Notes: generated from the sequence alone by a model not told the origin. DNA of 54,643 nucleotides from an uncultured Lachnospiraceae bacterium (GCA_910585825.1 CAJUEY010000022.1:1-54643); one strand, 5' to 3'. Positions 23,876-33,485 are shown, counted from the first letter of the stretch. Program-made: numbers and translations.

Positions 23876-24508
23876 GTGAAGATACGCAGGTATATATGTC
23901 ATGTTCTACTGTTTTTGACAATTGTAATGGCAGATGTATGGTTATTTCATTCTCTGTGGGAAATGACAGACAGAAAAACAGAAGATGTATCAGATACGGT
24001 ACGGGCAGATATGGTATATTTTCCTGTACCGGAGTCTTCTTATGATACAAATGGCTATCGTGTCAGTTTTTCGGACAGTTGGATGGAGAGCCGGAGTTTT
24101 GGAGGAGAACGGCATCATGAAGGCTGTGATATTATGGCGGTCATTGATAAACGGGGGCATTATCCTGTGATCAGTATTTCCGACGGATATGTGGAAAAGA
24201 TCGGGTGGCTGAAACTGGGCGGTTATCGTATCGGAATCAGAAGCCCAAACGGCGTTTATTTTTACTATGCTCATTTGAACGACTATGCGCCGGGCATTCA
24301 GGCCGGTGACGAAGTAAAAGCAGGAGAGCTGCTGGGTTTTATGGGAGATACCGGATACAGTGAAACAGAAGGGACAACAGGTTATTTCCCGGTACATCTG
24401 CACCTTGGGATTTATCTGGATGATGAGAATGGAGAGGAACACAGCTATAATCCTTATCCCTTTTTAAAAGAACTGGAAGAAAACAAATTAAAGTTTTGTT
24501 TTGAATAG
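23876..24508 (+). CDS. membrane-anchored M23 (LytM) peptidase
   Basis: 210 residues from GTG 23876, four bases after pepD. One N-terminal transmembrane helix (about 7-26), a short linker, then a LytM domain from ~75. All zinc ligands are present: HHEGCD (H and D of the HxGxD-like motif) and HLHLG (HxH), with the intervening beta-strand motif GVYFYYAHLNDY. Likely an active peptidoglycan endopeptidase acting outside the cytoplasm; membrane-anchored M23 proteins also act in sporulation channels (SpoIIQ), but there is no direct evidence for that role here. The start codon has weak ribosome-binding support. Confidence 0.85.
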   Translation: MKIRRYICHVLLFLTIVMADVWLFHSLWEMTDRKTEDVSDTVRADMVYFPVPESSYDTNGYRVSFSDSWMESRSFGGERHHEGCDIMAVIDKRGHYPVISISDGYVEKIGWLKLGGYRIGIRSPNGVYFYYAHLNDYAPGIQAGDEVKAGELLGFMGDTGYSETEGTTGYFPVHLHLGIYLDDENGEEHSYNPYPFLKELEENKLKFCFE

Positions 24509-24519
24509 GAGAGAAACAG

Positions 24520-25239
24520 ATGCGTCTGGATAAATTGCTGGCGGATATGCAGATTGGAACCAGAAATGAGGTAAAACGTTATATCAGACAGGGAAATGTG
24601 ACGGTAAACGGGAGCTGCCGGGTACAGCCAAAGCAGCAGGTGAATCCTATGGAACAGGAGATATGCTGTTTTGGAAAGCCCTTAACATATCAGAAATATG
24701 TCTATTATATGTTCCATAAACCGGGCGGCTGCGTAACGGCGCGTAAAGATCAGAAGTACAAAACAGTGATGGATTACATACCCAAAAGCCATAGCGGATT
24801 ATCCCCGGTGGGCAGACTGGATCTGGATACGGAAGGTTTGCTTTTGATTACAAATGACGGAGCTCTTTCCCACAATTTGTTAAGTCCGGCGAAACATGTG
24901 AAAAAAATATATGAGGTCAGGATTGACGGCATTGTGACGGAAGAAGATGCTGCTTTGTTTGCGGTTGGCGTGGAGATTGGGGATTCCACAAAAACAAAAC
25001 CTGCAAAACTGATTATAAAAAAGTCTGCTCCTGTTTCTGAGGTGGAGATTACCATAACAGAAGGCAGATATCATCAGATTAAACGGATGTTTCAGGCGGT
25101 TGGGAAAGAGGTCGTTTATTTGAAACGGATCGGCATGGGAAATTTAAAACTGGATGAAACGCTTTCTCCTGGAGCGTACAGAGAGCTGACAGCACAGGAG
25201 GTTGCATTATTAAAAGAACAGGGGGAAACTTATGTTTGA
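24520..25239 (+). CDS. rsuA: 16S rRNA pseudouridine synthase, RsuA family
   Basis: 239 residues. S4 RNA-binding domain at the N-terminus (MRLDKLLADMQIGTRNEVKR), then the pseudouridine synthase core with GRLDLDTEGLLLITNDG, where the Asp of RLD is catalytic, and EGRYHQIKRMF near the C-terminus, both RsuA/RluB/E/F class. Predicted to make pseudouridine at 16S position 516 by homology. AGGAGAG at 24507-24513. Overlaps the HAD gene by 8 bases. Confidence 0.9.
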   Translation: MRLDKLLADMQIGTRNEVKRYIRQGNVTVNGSCRVQPKQQVNPMEQEICCFGKPLTYQKYVYYMFHKPGGCVTARKDQKYKTVMDYIPKSHSGLSPVGRLDLDTEGLLLITNDGALSHNLLSPAKHVKKIYEVRIDGIVTEEDAALFAVGVEIGDSTKTKPAKLIIKKSAPVSEVEITITEGRYHQIKRMFQAVGKEVVYLKRIGMGNLKLDETLSPGAYRELTAQEVALLKEQGETYV

Positions 25240-25888
25240 CCGGATAAAGGCAGTCATATTTGATCTGGACGGAACTCTTGTGGATTCCATGGGTTTGTGG
25301 AGAGATATCGACATTGAATTTCTGCGTGCAAGAGGGATTGAATACAAAGATGATCTGCAGGAAAAAATAGAAGGAATGAGTTTTACGGAAACAGCTGTTT
25401 TCTGTAAAAACTATTATCATTTAACGGAATCCGTAGAAGAATTGAAGGAAATCTGGAATCGTATGGCGGAAAATAAATACCGTTATGAAGTAGCTTTAAA
25501 ACCCGGTATTATGGGATTTTTAGAAGAGCTGAAAAAAAGGGGAATTAAAATGGGAATTGCCACCAGCAATTCCAAAGAATTGATAGCGGCAGTGAATGAG
25601 GCATATCATTTTGACAGATATATATCCTGCATTGTAACCTCTTGTTCTGTCAACAAAGGAAAACCTGCTCCGGACGTCTATCTGGAGGCGGCAAGGCAGC
25701 TTGGAGTTTCACCGGAAGAATGTCTTGTATTTGAAGATATTGTGAAGGGAATTGAGGCGGGAAAAAATGCAGGGATGCAGGTATGCGGAGTGGAAGATTC
25801 TTTTTCTGCCGGCCAGCGGGAGCGGAAAAAGGAGCTTTCAGATTATTACATAGAATCTTATGATGAAGTCAGACAGCTATTGGCATGA
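25232..25888 (+). CDS. HAD-superfamily hydrolase, beta-phosphoglucomutase-like
   Basis: 218 residues. Motif I FDLDGTLVDS (nucleophile and acid/base Asp), an alpha-helical cap (type IA), motif II in MGIATSNSK, motif III Lys in NKGKPAPDVY, motif IV FEDIVKGIEAGKNAG. Substrate is probably a small sugar phosphate or similar, but this subfamily is too broad to say. Translationally coupled to rsuA; its end overlaps the upstream part of the next frame. Confidence 0.9.
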   Translation: MFDRIKAVIFDLDGTLVDSMGLWRDIDIEFLRARGIEYKDDLQEKIEGMSFTETAVFCKNYYHLTESVEELKEIWNRMAENKYRYEVALKPGIMGFLEELKKRGIKMGIATSNSKELIAAVNEAYHFDRYISCIVTSCSVNKGKPAPDVYLEAARQLGVSPEECLVFEDIVKGIEAGKNAGMQVCGVEDSFSAGQRERKKELSDYYIESYDEVRQLLA

Positions 25889-25931
25889 AAGAGCATATTT
25901 GAGAACAGACAGAAAGTATGGTAAGAGCGTG

Positions 25932-27845
25932 ATGCAGAAACATTTTTTACCTGTTACAAAAGCAGAAATGAAAGAACGGGGAATTGAACAATTTGATTTT
26001 GTCTATGTAATCGGAGACGCCTATGTGGATCATCCGTCCTTTGGACATGCTATTATTTCCCGGCTATTGGAGGCCCATGGCTACACTGTGGGAATCATTT
26101 CCCAGCCGGATTGGAAAAACGACAAAAGCATTGACCTGTTCGGAGCGCCAAGACTTGGATTTTTAGTGACAGCCGGAAATATGGACTCTATGGTGAATCA
26201 TTATTCCGTATCCAAAAAGCGGCGTATGACAGATGCGTTTTCTCCCGGCGGCAAAATGGGAATGCGGCCGGATTATGCGACGATTGTCTACTGCAATTTG
26301 ATTCGCCGAACTTATAAACAGATTCCCATTATTATTGGCGGCATTGAGGCCAGTTTGAGACGGCTGGCTCATTATGATTATTGGTCAGATAAAGTGAGAC
26401 GTTCTATTCTGCTGGATTCCGGTGCAGATCTGATCTCCTACGGCATGGGGGAACGCAGCATCATTGCTGTTGCAGAAGCTTTAGAAAGCGGCATTGCCAT
26501 TGAAGATATTACATTTATTGACGGAACTGTTTATAAAACCAGAAAGCGGGAAGATATTTATGACGCCATTGAATTGCCGGCTTTTGAAGAGGTGAGAGAC
26601 CAGAAGGAATCCTATGCCAGAAGCTTTTATATCCAGTACTGCAACACAGATCCCTTTAGCGGCAGACGTCTGTTTGAGACTTATGATGAAAAACTGTTTG
26701 TGGTGCAGAATCCTCCCTCGAAACCCTTAAGCCAGGGGGAAATGGACGATATCTATGGATTGCCCTTTATGCGGACCTATCATCCTTCTTATGAAAAAGC
26801 AGGGGGAATCCCCGCCATTGAAGAAGTAAAGTTTAGTCTGGTCAGCAACCGGGGATGTTTTGGCGGATGCAGTTTTTGCGCCCTGACTTTTCACCAGGGC
26901 AGGATTATCCAGACCAGAAGCCATGAATCAATGATAGAAGAAGCAGAAAGGATGACAAAGCATCCGGATTTTAAAGGATATATCCATGATGTGGGAGGCC
27001 CTACGGCGAATTTCAGATCTCCTTCCTGTGAGAAACAATTGTCAAAGGGCGTATGCAGCGCAAAACAATGTCTGTTTCCAAATCCCTGTACAAATCTGAA
27101 CATCGATCACAATGATTATCTGTCTTTGCTGCGAAAATTGAGAAGCCTTCCCAATGTCAAAAAAGTATTTATCCGTTCCGGCATCCGATATGACTATTTG
27201 ATTTTTGATCCGGATCAGACGTTTTTGCAGGAATTGTGTGAATACCATGTCAGCGGCCAGCTCAAAGTTGCGCCAGAGCATATCAGTGACGCTGTCCTTG
27301 AAAAAATGGGAAAACCTTCTGTGAAGGTGTATGAGAAATTTGTAAATGCCTATGAAAAAGTAAATAAAAAATTAGGAAAAAAACAGTATTTGGTACCTTA
27401 TCTGATGTCTTCGCATCCGGGTTCTACTTTAAAAGAGGCAGTAGAACTGGCGGAATTTTTAAAAACCTTTGGATATATGCCTCAGCAGGTGCAGGATTTT
27501 TATCCGACTCCTTCCACCATATCCACTTGTATGTATTATACCGGACTGGACCCAAGGACGATGAAAAAGGTCTATACTGCAGTAAATCCCCATGAAAAAG
27601 CCATGCAGAGGGCGCTGATTCAGTATCGAGATCCGAAAAATTATAAATTGGTCAGAGAGGCTTTGATTCAGGCGGGGAGAGAAGATTTGATTGGATTTGA
27701 CCGAAAATGTCTGATTCGTCCGAGAAAGGGAGAACATTTTGCCGATTCCAAGAACCGTGTAAAAGATACTTCAAAAAATCGTTCTGTGAGGGAACGCTCC
27801 AAAAAAAGAACCATACGCAATGTGCATAAGAAGAAAAGCAGATAG
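25932..27845 (+). CDS. YgiQ family radical SAM protein
   Basis: 637 residues from ATG 25932; earlier in-frame ATGs at 25860 would overlap the HAD gene, and the family begins MxxFLPxxxxxMKERG as here. N-terminal UPF0313 domain (DFVYVIGDAYVDHPSFGHA), a SAM radical centre GCFGGCSFCALTFHQGR with the CxxxCxxC cluster, and a Lys/Arg-rich tail of ~45 residues. The family is broadly conserved but its reaction is unknown. The ribosome binding site is weak, so the start is the least certain point. Confidence 0.88.
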   Translation: MQKHFLPVTKAEMKERGIEQFDFVYVIGDAYVDHPSFGHAIISRLLEAHGYTVGIISQPDWKNDKSIDLFGAPRLGFLVTAGNMDSMVNHYSVSKKRRMTDAFSPGGKMGMRPDYATIVYCNLIRRTYKQIPIIIGGIEASLRRLAHYDYWSDKVRRSILLDSGADLISYGMGERSIIAVAEALESGIAIEDITFIDGTVYKTRKREDIYDAIELPAFEEVRDQKESYARSFYIQYCNTDPFSGRRLFETYDEKLFVVQNPPSKPLSQGEMDDIYGLPFMRTYHPSYEKAGGIPAIEEVKFSLVSNRGCFGGCSFCALTFHQGRIIQTRSHESMIEEAERMTKHPDFKGYIHDVGGPTANFRSPSCEKQLSKGVCSAKQCLFPNPCTNLNIDHNDYLSLLRKLRSLPNVKKVFIRSGIRYDYLIFDPDQTFLQELCEYHVSGQLKVAPEHISDAVLEKMGKPSVKVYEKFVNAYEKVNKKLGKKQYLVPYLMSSHPGSTLKEAVELAEFLKTFGYMPQQVQDFYPTPSTISTCMYYTGLDPRTMKKVYTAVNPHEKAMQRALIQYRDPKNYKLVREALIQAGREDLIGFDRKCLIRPRKGEHFADSKNRVKDTSKNRSVRERSKKRTIRNVHKKKSR

Positions 27846-27886
27846 AGAGTCAAAAAAGACTCTACAGAAAAAGAACGGAGAATAAA

Positions 27887-28840
27887 ATGCGAGAATTTTG
27901 GATTCAGAAAAACGAAGCGGGACAGCGGTTTGACAAATATTTAAAAAAACATCTGTGTTATGCATCGGGAAATTTTATTTACAAAATGCTGCGGAAGAAG
28001 AATATCGTATTAAACGATAAAAAAGCGGCCGGTTCAGAAAAACTAAACATAAATGACAATGTTAAGATGTTTTTTTCCGAAGAAACTTACCAGAAATTCA
28101 CATCTTCTTCCGAGGAGAAGCGATCTGCGGAAGAACTGCCAAAACTGCAGCCGGATCGTCTTCCTTTTCAAATTTTATATGAAGATGAAGATGTTTTGAT
28201 GATCAATAAACCGGCAGGCATGTTGTCCCAGAAAGCAAAGCCGGATGATATTTCGGCAAATGAATATATTCTTTCCTATCTGCTTTTGACAGGCAGTATA
28301 AAAGAAGATGAGTTTGGCACGTTCCGGCCGTCTGTCTGCAATCGTCTGGATCGAAACACTTCCGGAATTTTAATTGCCGGGAAAACATTAAAAGGTCTGC
28401 AGGAGATGTCTGATCGCCTAAAAACGAGAGAAATTGAAAAATATTACCGCGGCATCGCAGAGGGTGTTATCGCAGGCCCCTGCCGTCTAAAGGGTTATCT
28501 CCACAAAGACTGGGAACAGAATAAAGTGTTCATTCTGGCAGAACCAAAATCCAAAGAAGATAAATGGATCGAAACAGAGTACGTTCCGATTCAGAATTTT
28601 TCCAATGCAACACTTCTGGAAATCAATCTGATTACAGGACGTTCCCATCAGATCCGGGCGCATCTGGCCTCGATTGGCCATCCGATCGTGGGGGATTATA
28701 AATACGGTGCGGCGAAACGGAAAGGAATTTCCACGCAGCTTTTACATGCGTACCGGATTTGTCTTAAGAACCGCGAAGAGGTCATAGCGCCTTTGCCGGA
28801 GGCATTTCAAAAAGCAATTGAACTGTTTGAAAAGGAGTAA
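27887..28840 (+). CDS. RluA-family 23S rRNA pseudouridine synthase (RluC-like)
   Basis: 317 residues. N-terminal S4 domain (QRFDKYLKKHL, KNIVLNDKKA), then the RluA core with VCNRLDRNTSGILIAGK, in which Asp of RLD is catalytic, and INLITGRSHQIRAHLASIGHPI. Predicted to modify uridines in 23S rRNA; exact sites unknown. CGGAG at 27876-27880. A second RluA paralogue (rluD) occurs near 48.7 kb. Followed after six bases by recU. Confidence 0.9.
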   Translation: MREFWIQKNEAGQRFDKYLKKHLCYASGNFIYKMLRKKNIVLNDKKAAGSEKLNINDNVKMFFSEETYQKFTSSSEEKRSAEELPKLQPDRLPFQILYEDEDVLMINKPAGMLSQKAKPDDISANEYILSYLLLTGSIKEDEFGTFRPSVCNRLDRNTSGILIAGKTLKGLQEMSDRLKTREIEKYYRGIAEGVIAGPCRLKGYLHKDWEQNKVFILAEPKSKEDKWIETEYVPIQNFSNATLLEINLITGRSHQIRAHLASIGHPIVGDYKYGAAKRKGISTQLLHAYRICLKNREEVIAPLPEAFQKAIELFEKE

Positions 28841-28846
28841 AATAAA

Positions 28847-29380
28847 ATGGCAACCTGGAACAGCAGGGGACTTCGCGGGTCGGCTTTTGAAGAATTTATA
28901 AACCGCACCAATGAAAAATATCTGGAAAACGGACTGGGGTTGATTCAGAAAATTCCTACGCCCATTACGCCCATTAAAATTGATAAAGAAAACAGACATA
29001 TCACTCTGGCTTATTTTGATCAGCAGAGTACCGTGGATTATATCGGAGCCGTACAGGGAATTCCGGTTTGTTTCGATGCAAAAGAATGCCATACGGATAC
29101 GTTTCCCCTGGCGAATATTCATGCGCATCAGATTTCATTTATGGAAAATTTTGAAAAGCAAAAGGGAATTGCATTTATATTGATTTCTTATACAAAACGA
29201 GAGGAATTTTACTATCTCCAGTTTTCCCTGTTAAAAAAATTCTGGCAGAGAAAAGAAGACGGAGGCAGGAAGAGTTTTCGCTATGAAGAGTTAAATCCGG
29301 ATTTTTTTCTGGAACATAAAGGAGGATTTATGGTTCCTTATCTGGAGGGGCTCCAGAAGGATCTTAAGACAAGAGATTGA
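28847..29380 (+). CDS. recU: Holliday junction resolvase RecU
   Basis: 177 residues. Type II-restriction-like fold: NSRGLRGSAFEEFINRTN at the N-terminus and the catalytic cluster STVDYIGAVQGIPVCFDAKE (Asp, Asp/Glu, Lys metal site). Cuts four-way junctions during recombination and chromosome segregation in Firmicutes. AAAGGAG overlaps the preceding gene's end. The promoter of the histidine operon starts on its stop codon. In many Firmicutes recU is next to a penicillin-binding protein gene; that is not the case here. Confidence 0.95.
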   Translation: MATWNSRGLRGSAFEEFINRTNEKYLENGLGLIQKIPTPITPIKIDKENRHITLAYFDQQSTVDYIGAVQGIPVCFDAKECHTDTFPLANIHAHQISFMENFEKQKGIAFILISYTKREEFYYLQFSLLKKFWQRKEDGGRKSFRYEELNPDFFLEHKGGFMVPYLEGLQKDLKTRD

Positions 29381-29405
29381 CATCGTATGAAATTTTCAAT
29401 ATAAT
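29377..29405 (+). promoter_or_regulatory. consensus promoter of the his operon
   Basis: TTGACA (29377-29382, overlapping the recU stop), 17-base spacer, TATAAT (29400-29405): both hexamers match the consensus exactly. The ~120-base leader contains two small hairpins (GCCGTG/CATGGC at ~29415-29430 and GCAC/GTGC just after) but no T-box and no run of His codons. Confidence 0.9.
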
Positions 29406-29530
29406 AAAACAAGTTTGCCGTGGTATCATGGCAGCGCACTAAAGTGCCTGGAAAACATCTTTTGTAAAGACAGCCGAGATGAAGAAGAACCCATAAGATA
29501 TATTTTTGACAGAAACGGAGACAAACAGCA

Positions 29531-30718
29531 ATGAAAAATCAGTTATTACATACACCGGAAGGTGTCAGAGACATTTACAATGACGAATGCATGAAAAAGC
29601 ATCTGCTGCAGGATAAATTAAAAAAATCAATGGAATGTTACGGATATCGAATTATCCAGACGCCCACTTTTGAATTTTTTGATATTTTCGGCAAAGAGAT
29701 CGGGACGACGCCTTCTAAAGATTTGTATAAATTTTTTGACAGAGAGGGAAATACTCTGGTGCTTCGGCCGGATATCACCCCTTCTATTGCAAGATCCGTT
29801 GCAATGTATTACGGCGAAGAGGATATGCCCATACGCCTTTACTATATGGGCAATATTTTTATCAATAATTCCAGATATCAGGGTAGATTAAAAGAGAACA
29901 CCCAGATTGGAGCGGAGTTGATCGGTGACAATTCTGTAGATGCGGATGCAGAAATGATCTCTATGGCAGTGGAGTGTCTTCTGGCGGCAGGACTTGAGAA
30001 ATTTCAATTAAGCGTAGGGCATTCTGACTTTTTTGCCGGACTGGCGGAAGCTGCCGGTTTTGACGAAGAAGAAGCACAGGAGCTTCGGGAGCTGATCGGC
30101 AACAAAAATTATTTTGGCGTTGAAGAAGCGCTTGCAAACTGGGAAATGGAAGAAAATCTCCGGGAGTTGTTCCGTATGCTGGAGGGATTTTATTTTTCTG
30201 CAGATGAAATGGAAAGGGCAAGGACACTGGCTGTTAATTATCCGAAAATTTTAGCGGCGATCGTCCGTCTGGAGGAGCTGAACAAAGCTCTGGAAGTATA
30301 CGGAATCGGCAAATATATTTCTTATGAGCTGGGAATGGTGAGCAATTATCAGTATTACACGGGGATTCTTCTGGCCGGGTATACGTTCGGGAACGGCGAA
30401 GCGATTCTAACAGGAGGCCGTTACGATAAGTTACTGCCTTATTTTGGAAAGAACGCGCCCTCCATTGGTTTTGCAATTGTGATTGACCAGCTTATGGCGG
30501 CTCTTGCGCGTCAGAAAATCGAAATTTCGGTTCCGCAAGAGGGAATTTTGATTGTATATGCCAAGCAGTATTTCCGCGAAGCAGCAATGCAGGCGGGAGA
30601 ACTGCGCAGGAATGGGACGACGGTAGAATTGATTGGAATGGATTCCTTTCATACAAAAGAAGAGTATGAAGCGTATGGGAAACGGAATTATCGCAGTCAG
30701 GTGATTTTTCTGGAGTAA
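29531..30718 (+). CDS. hisZ: ATP phosphoribosyltransferase regulatory subunit
   Basis: 395 residues, related to histidyl-tRNA synthetase but lacking its anticodon domain and some catalytic residues. Motif 2-like region RPDITPSIARSVAMY and ILTGGRYDKLLPYFGK are typical of HisZ. It pairs with the short HisG encoded downstream to form the feedback-inhibited first enzyme of histidine synthesis. First gene of the operon; GGAG at 29517-29520 supports the start. Confidence 0.94.
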   Translation: MKNQLLHTPEGVRDIYNDECMKKHLLQDKLKKSMECYGYRIIQTPTFEFFDIFGKEIGTTPSKDLYKFFDREGNTLVLRPDITPSIARSVAMYYGEEDMPIRLYYMGNIFINNSRYQGRLKENTQIGAELIGDNSVDADAEMISMAVECLLAAGLEKFQLSVGHSDFFAGLAEAAGFDEEEAQELRELIGNKNYFGVEEALANWEMEENLRELFRMLEGFYFSADEMERARTLAVNYPKILAAIVRLEELNKALEVYGIGKYISYELGMVSNYQYYTGILLAGYTFGNGEAILTGGRYDKLLPYFGKNAPSIGFAIVIDQLMAALARQKIEISVPQEGILIVYAKQYFREAAMQAGELRRNGTTVELIGMDSFHTKEEYEAYGKRNYRSQVIFLE

Positions 30719-30737
30719 GTTTCTTCCCAATGAATCC

Positions 30738-30766
30738 TTGAGTTTATGCGGATAAAGTGATAGAAT
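30738..30766 (+). promoter_or_regulatory. internal promoter upstream of hisG
   Basis: TTGAGT (30738-30743), 17-base spacer, TAGAAT (30761-30766) in the 217-base gap between hisZ and hisG. It could allow hisG onward to be expressed separately from hisZ. Confidence 0.6.
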
Positions 30767-30811
30767 TATGATAAAATATATCTTTGTCATTATAAGAGTA
30801 CTCCGGAAAAT

Positions 30812-30931
30812 ATGAACTATGTGATTCATACACCAGGAGGTTCTGTAGAGTATAATGTTCCGGTTATGAGGATGCATACATATACAATTGATGAGATATT
30901 TGACAAAGATATGAGAAGAAAAAGCAGGTGA
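30812..30931 (+). pseudogene. 39-codon open frame between hisZ and hisG, probable remnant
   Basis: Reads MNYVIHTPGGSVEY, later MHTYTIDEIFDKDMRRKSR, and stops 4 bases before hisG. Ribosome binding site poor (CCGGAAAAT). Composition is protein-like; it could be the C-terminal tail of a lost gene inserted between hisZ and hisG, or a small protein. It contains two His codons, too few to call a classical attenuator peptide. Confidence 0.3.
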
Positions 30932-30935
30932 AATT

Positions 30936-31592
30936 ATGAGTGACAACAGATATTTAACATTTGCCCTGGGAAAAGGCAGACTTGCAAAACAAACATTGGA
31001 GATGTTTGAGAAAATCGGCATCACCTGTGAAGAAATGAAAGACAAAAGCACCAGAAAGCTGATTTTTGTCAATGAAGAGTTAAAATTAAAATTTTTCCTT
31101 TCCAAAGGACCGGACGTGCCTACTTATGTAGAATACGGCGCTGCCGATATCGGAGTCGTAGGCAAGGACACGATATTAGAAGAGGGCAGGAATATTTATG
31201 AGGTGTTGGATTTGGGATTTGGTGAATGCCGTATGTGTGTCTGCGGTCCCAAAAACGCGGAAGAGCTTTTAAAGCATCATGAACTGATTCGCGTGGCGAC
31301 CAAATATCCGAGAATTGCAAAGGATTATTTTTATAACAAGAAACATCAGACCGTAGAAATTATCAAGCTCAACGGCTCTATTGAACTTGCGCCCATCGTA
31401 GGACTTTCGGAAGTGATTGTGGATATTGTAGAGACTGGCTCTACCCTGCGGGAAAACGGACTTTTCGTCTTAGAAGAGGTTTGTCCGTTATCCGCCAGAA
31501 TGGTGGTCAATCAGGTCAGTATGAAAATGGAGCATGAGCGTATTACCAAGCTGATTACAGATTTAAAATCCGTCATTGAAAAGAGGAGATAA
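30936..31592 (+). CDS. hisG: ATP phosphoribosyltransferase, short form
   Basis: 218 residues, the short HisG that needs HisZ. FALGKGRLAKQTLEMFEK at the N-terminus, GAADIGVVGKDTILE and IVDIVETGSTLRENGL (phosphoribosyl diphosphate binding) are conserved. Condenses ATP with PRPP, the committed step. AGGTGA at 30926-30931 serves as ribosome binding site. Confidence 0.96.
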   Translation: MSDNRYLTFALGKGRLAKQTLEMFEKIGITCEEMKDKSTRKLIFVNEELKLKFFLSKGPDVPTYVEYGAADIGVVGKDTILEEGRNIYEVLDLGFGECRMCVCGPKNAEELLKHHELIRVATKYPRIAKDYFYNKKHQTVEIIKLNGSIELAPIVGLSEVIVDIVETGSTLRENGLFVLEEVCPLSARMVVNQVSMKMEHERITKLITDLKSVIEKRR

Positions 31593-31595
31593 GGG

Positions 31596-32891
31596 ATGAG
31601 AACACTACAGCTAACCAGTGAAACCAGACAAAATATCTTAAATAATCTGTTAAAAAGAAGTCCGAATCACTATACGGAATACGAAAGCCGGGTTGCCGAT
31701 ATCATTGCGGCGGTCAGGGAAAAGAAGGATGCTGCAGTTTTTGGCTATACAAAACAATTTGATGGCGCCGATATTACGGCAGATCATGTAAGAGTAACAA
31801 AAGAAGAAATAAAAAGAGCTTATGAGCAAGTAGATGAAAAACTGCTGACAGTGATCCGCAAAGCAAAGGAAAACATTCGTATTTATCATGAAAAACAAAA
31901 ACAATACAGTTGGTTTGACAGTGATGAATCCGGTATTATTTTAGGACAGAAGGTAACGCCGATTCAGACAGCGGGTGTTTATGTGCCCGGCGGAAAGGCC
32001 GTATATCCGTCTTCGGTATTGATGAATGTCATTCCGGCAAAGGTAGCGGGCGTAAGCCGCATTATCATGACGACGCCGCCGGAGGCAGACGGAAGCGTCT
32101 ATGCATCTACACTGGTCGCTGCCCAAGAAGCCGGTGTGGATGAGATTTACAAAGCCGGAGGAGCTCAGGCAATTGCTGCAATGGCCTTTGGAACAGAAAG
32201 CATACCGAAGGCGGACAAGATTGTAGGACCAGGCAATATTTACGTTGCTCTTGCCAAAAAAGCCGTATTTGGCTTTGTAAGTATTGATTCCATTGCCGGC
32301 CCCAGTGAGATTTTAGTTTTGGCGGATGAGACGGCTAATCCGAAATTTATAGCGGCAGACCTGTTGTCCCAGGCAGAGCATGATGAACTGGCATCTGCCA
32401 TTTTAATTACCACAAGCAAAGATTTGGCAGAAAAAGTATCTGAAGAAATTGCACGGTTTACGGCAGCGTTATCCAGAAAAGAAATCATCTTAAAATCATT
32501 GGACAATTATGGATATATCTTGGTGGCAGAAACTATGGAAGAGGCCATTGAAGCAGCCAACGACATTGCCTCTGAGCATTTGGAAATTGTTACGAAAAAT
32601 GCATTTGAGGTTATGACAAAGATTCGCAACGCAGGTGCAATTTTTATTGGAGAATACAGTTCAGAGCCCTTAGGCGATTATTTTGCAGGGCCGAATCATG
32701 TCCTTCCTACCAATGGAACAGCAAAATTTTTCTCACCTTTGGGCGTAGATGATTTTATCAAGAAATCCAGCATTATTTCTTATTCCAGAGAGGCGCTTGC
32801 GCCTGTATATCAGGATATCGTACAGTTTGCAGAGTGCGAAAAGCTGACGGCCCACGCAAATTCCATTCGGATAAGATTTGAAGAGGAGTAG
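31596..32891 (+). CDS. hisD: histidinol dehydrogenase
   Basis: 431 residues. Conserved segments: PGGKAVYPSSVLMNVIPA, the NAD/histidinol region AQAIAAMAFGTESIP with VGPGNIYVALAKK, SIAGPSEILVLAD and zinc-ligand regions QAEHDELASA and LGDYFAGPNHVLPT. Oxidises histidinol to histidine in two NAD-linked steps. GAGGAGATAAGGG upstream; three bases after hisG. Confidence 0.97.
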   Translation: MRTLQLTSETRQNILNNLLKRSPNHYTEYESRVADIIAAVREKKDAAVFGYTKQFDGADITADHVRVTKEEIKRAYEQVDEKLLTVIRKAKENIRIYHEKQKQYSWFDSDESGIILGQKVTPIQTAGVYVPGGKAVYPSSVLMNVIPAKVAGVSRIIMTTPPEADGSVYASTLVAAQEAGVDEIYKAGGAQAIAAMAFGTESIPKADKIVGPGNIYVALAKKAVFGFVSIDSIAGPSEILVLADETANPKFIAADLLSQAEHDELASAILITTSKDLAEKVSEEIARFTAALSRKEIILKSLDNYGYILVAETMEEAIEAANDIASEHLEIVTKNAFEVMTKIRNAGAIFIGEYSSEPLGDYFAGPNHVLPTNGTAKFFSPLGVDDFIKKSSIISYSREALAPVYQDIVQFAECEKLTAHANSIRIRFEEE

Positions 32892-32896
32892 AGAAT

Positions 32897-33484
32897 ATGG
32901 CAAGAGAAGCGGAAATAAAGAGAAAAACAAATGAGACGGATATTTCTTTGAAATTAGAGCTGGACGGCAGCGGTGTTTCTGATATAGACACGGGAATTGG
33001 TTTTTTTGACCATATGCTGGAGGGCTTCTCCAAACACGGTTTTTTTGACCTGGAAGCGAAAGTGGCGGGAGATCTGGCGGTGGATGGTCATCATACCATA
33101 GAAGATACCGGGATTGTACTTGGCACGGCAATCAAAAAAGCTTTGGGAGACAAAAAGGGCATTAAGCGTTATGGCAGTTGTATTCTGCCCATGGATGAAA
33201 CATTAGTGCTTTGTGCGGTTGACCTTTCGGGAAGGCCTTATCTGGCGTTTGATGCAGATTTTACCGCAGAACGCGTGGGATATATGGAAACAGAAATGGT
33301 AAAGGAATTCTTTTATGCAGTTTCTTATAAAGCTAAGATGAATCTTCACATTAAGGTATTGTCAGGATCAAATAATCATCATATAATTGAAGGTATGTTT
33401 AAGGCTTTTGCAAGAGCTTTAGATGAAGCAACCGGAATAGACGAACGAATTACCGGAATTTTATCGACAAAAGGAAGTTTATAA
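32897..33484 (+). CDS. hisB: imidazoleglycerol-phosphate dehydratase
   Basis: 195 residues, monofunctional HisB (no phosphatase half). Manganese-binding motifs are intact: GFFDHMLEGFSKHG, DGHHTIEDTGIVLG, and later SGSNNHHIIEGMFKAFARAL. Makes imidazole acetol phosphate. GAGGAG at 32882-32887. Confidence 0.97.
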   Translation: MAREAEIKRKTNETDISLKLELDGSGVSDIDTGIGFFDHMLEGFSKHGFFDLEAKVAGDLAVDGHHTIEDTGIVLGTAIKKALGDKKGIKRYGSCILPMDETLVLCAVDLSGRPYLAFDADFTAERVGYMETEMVKEFFYAVSYKAKMNLHIKVLSGSNNHHIIEGMFKAFARALDEATGIDERITGILSTKGSL

Positions 33485-33485
33485 C

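Noticed and set aside
29415..29530. his operon leader considered as a T-box or His attenuator.
   Set aside because: No T-box consensus and no His codon run; only small hairpins.
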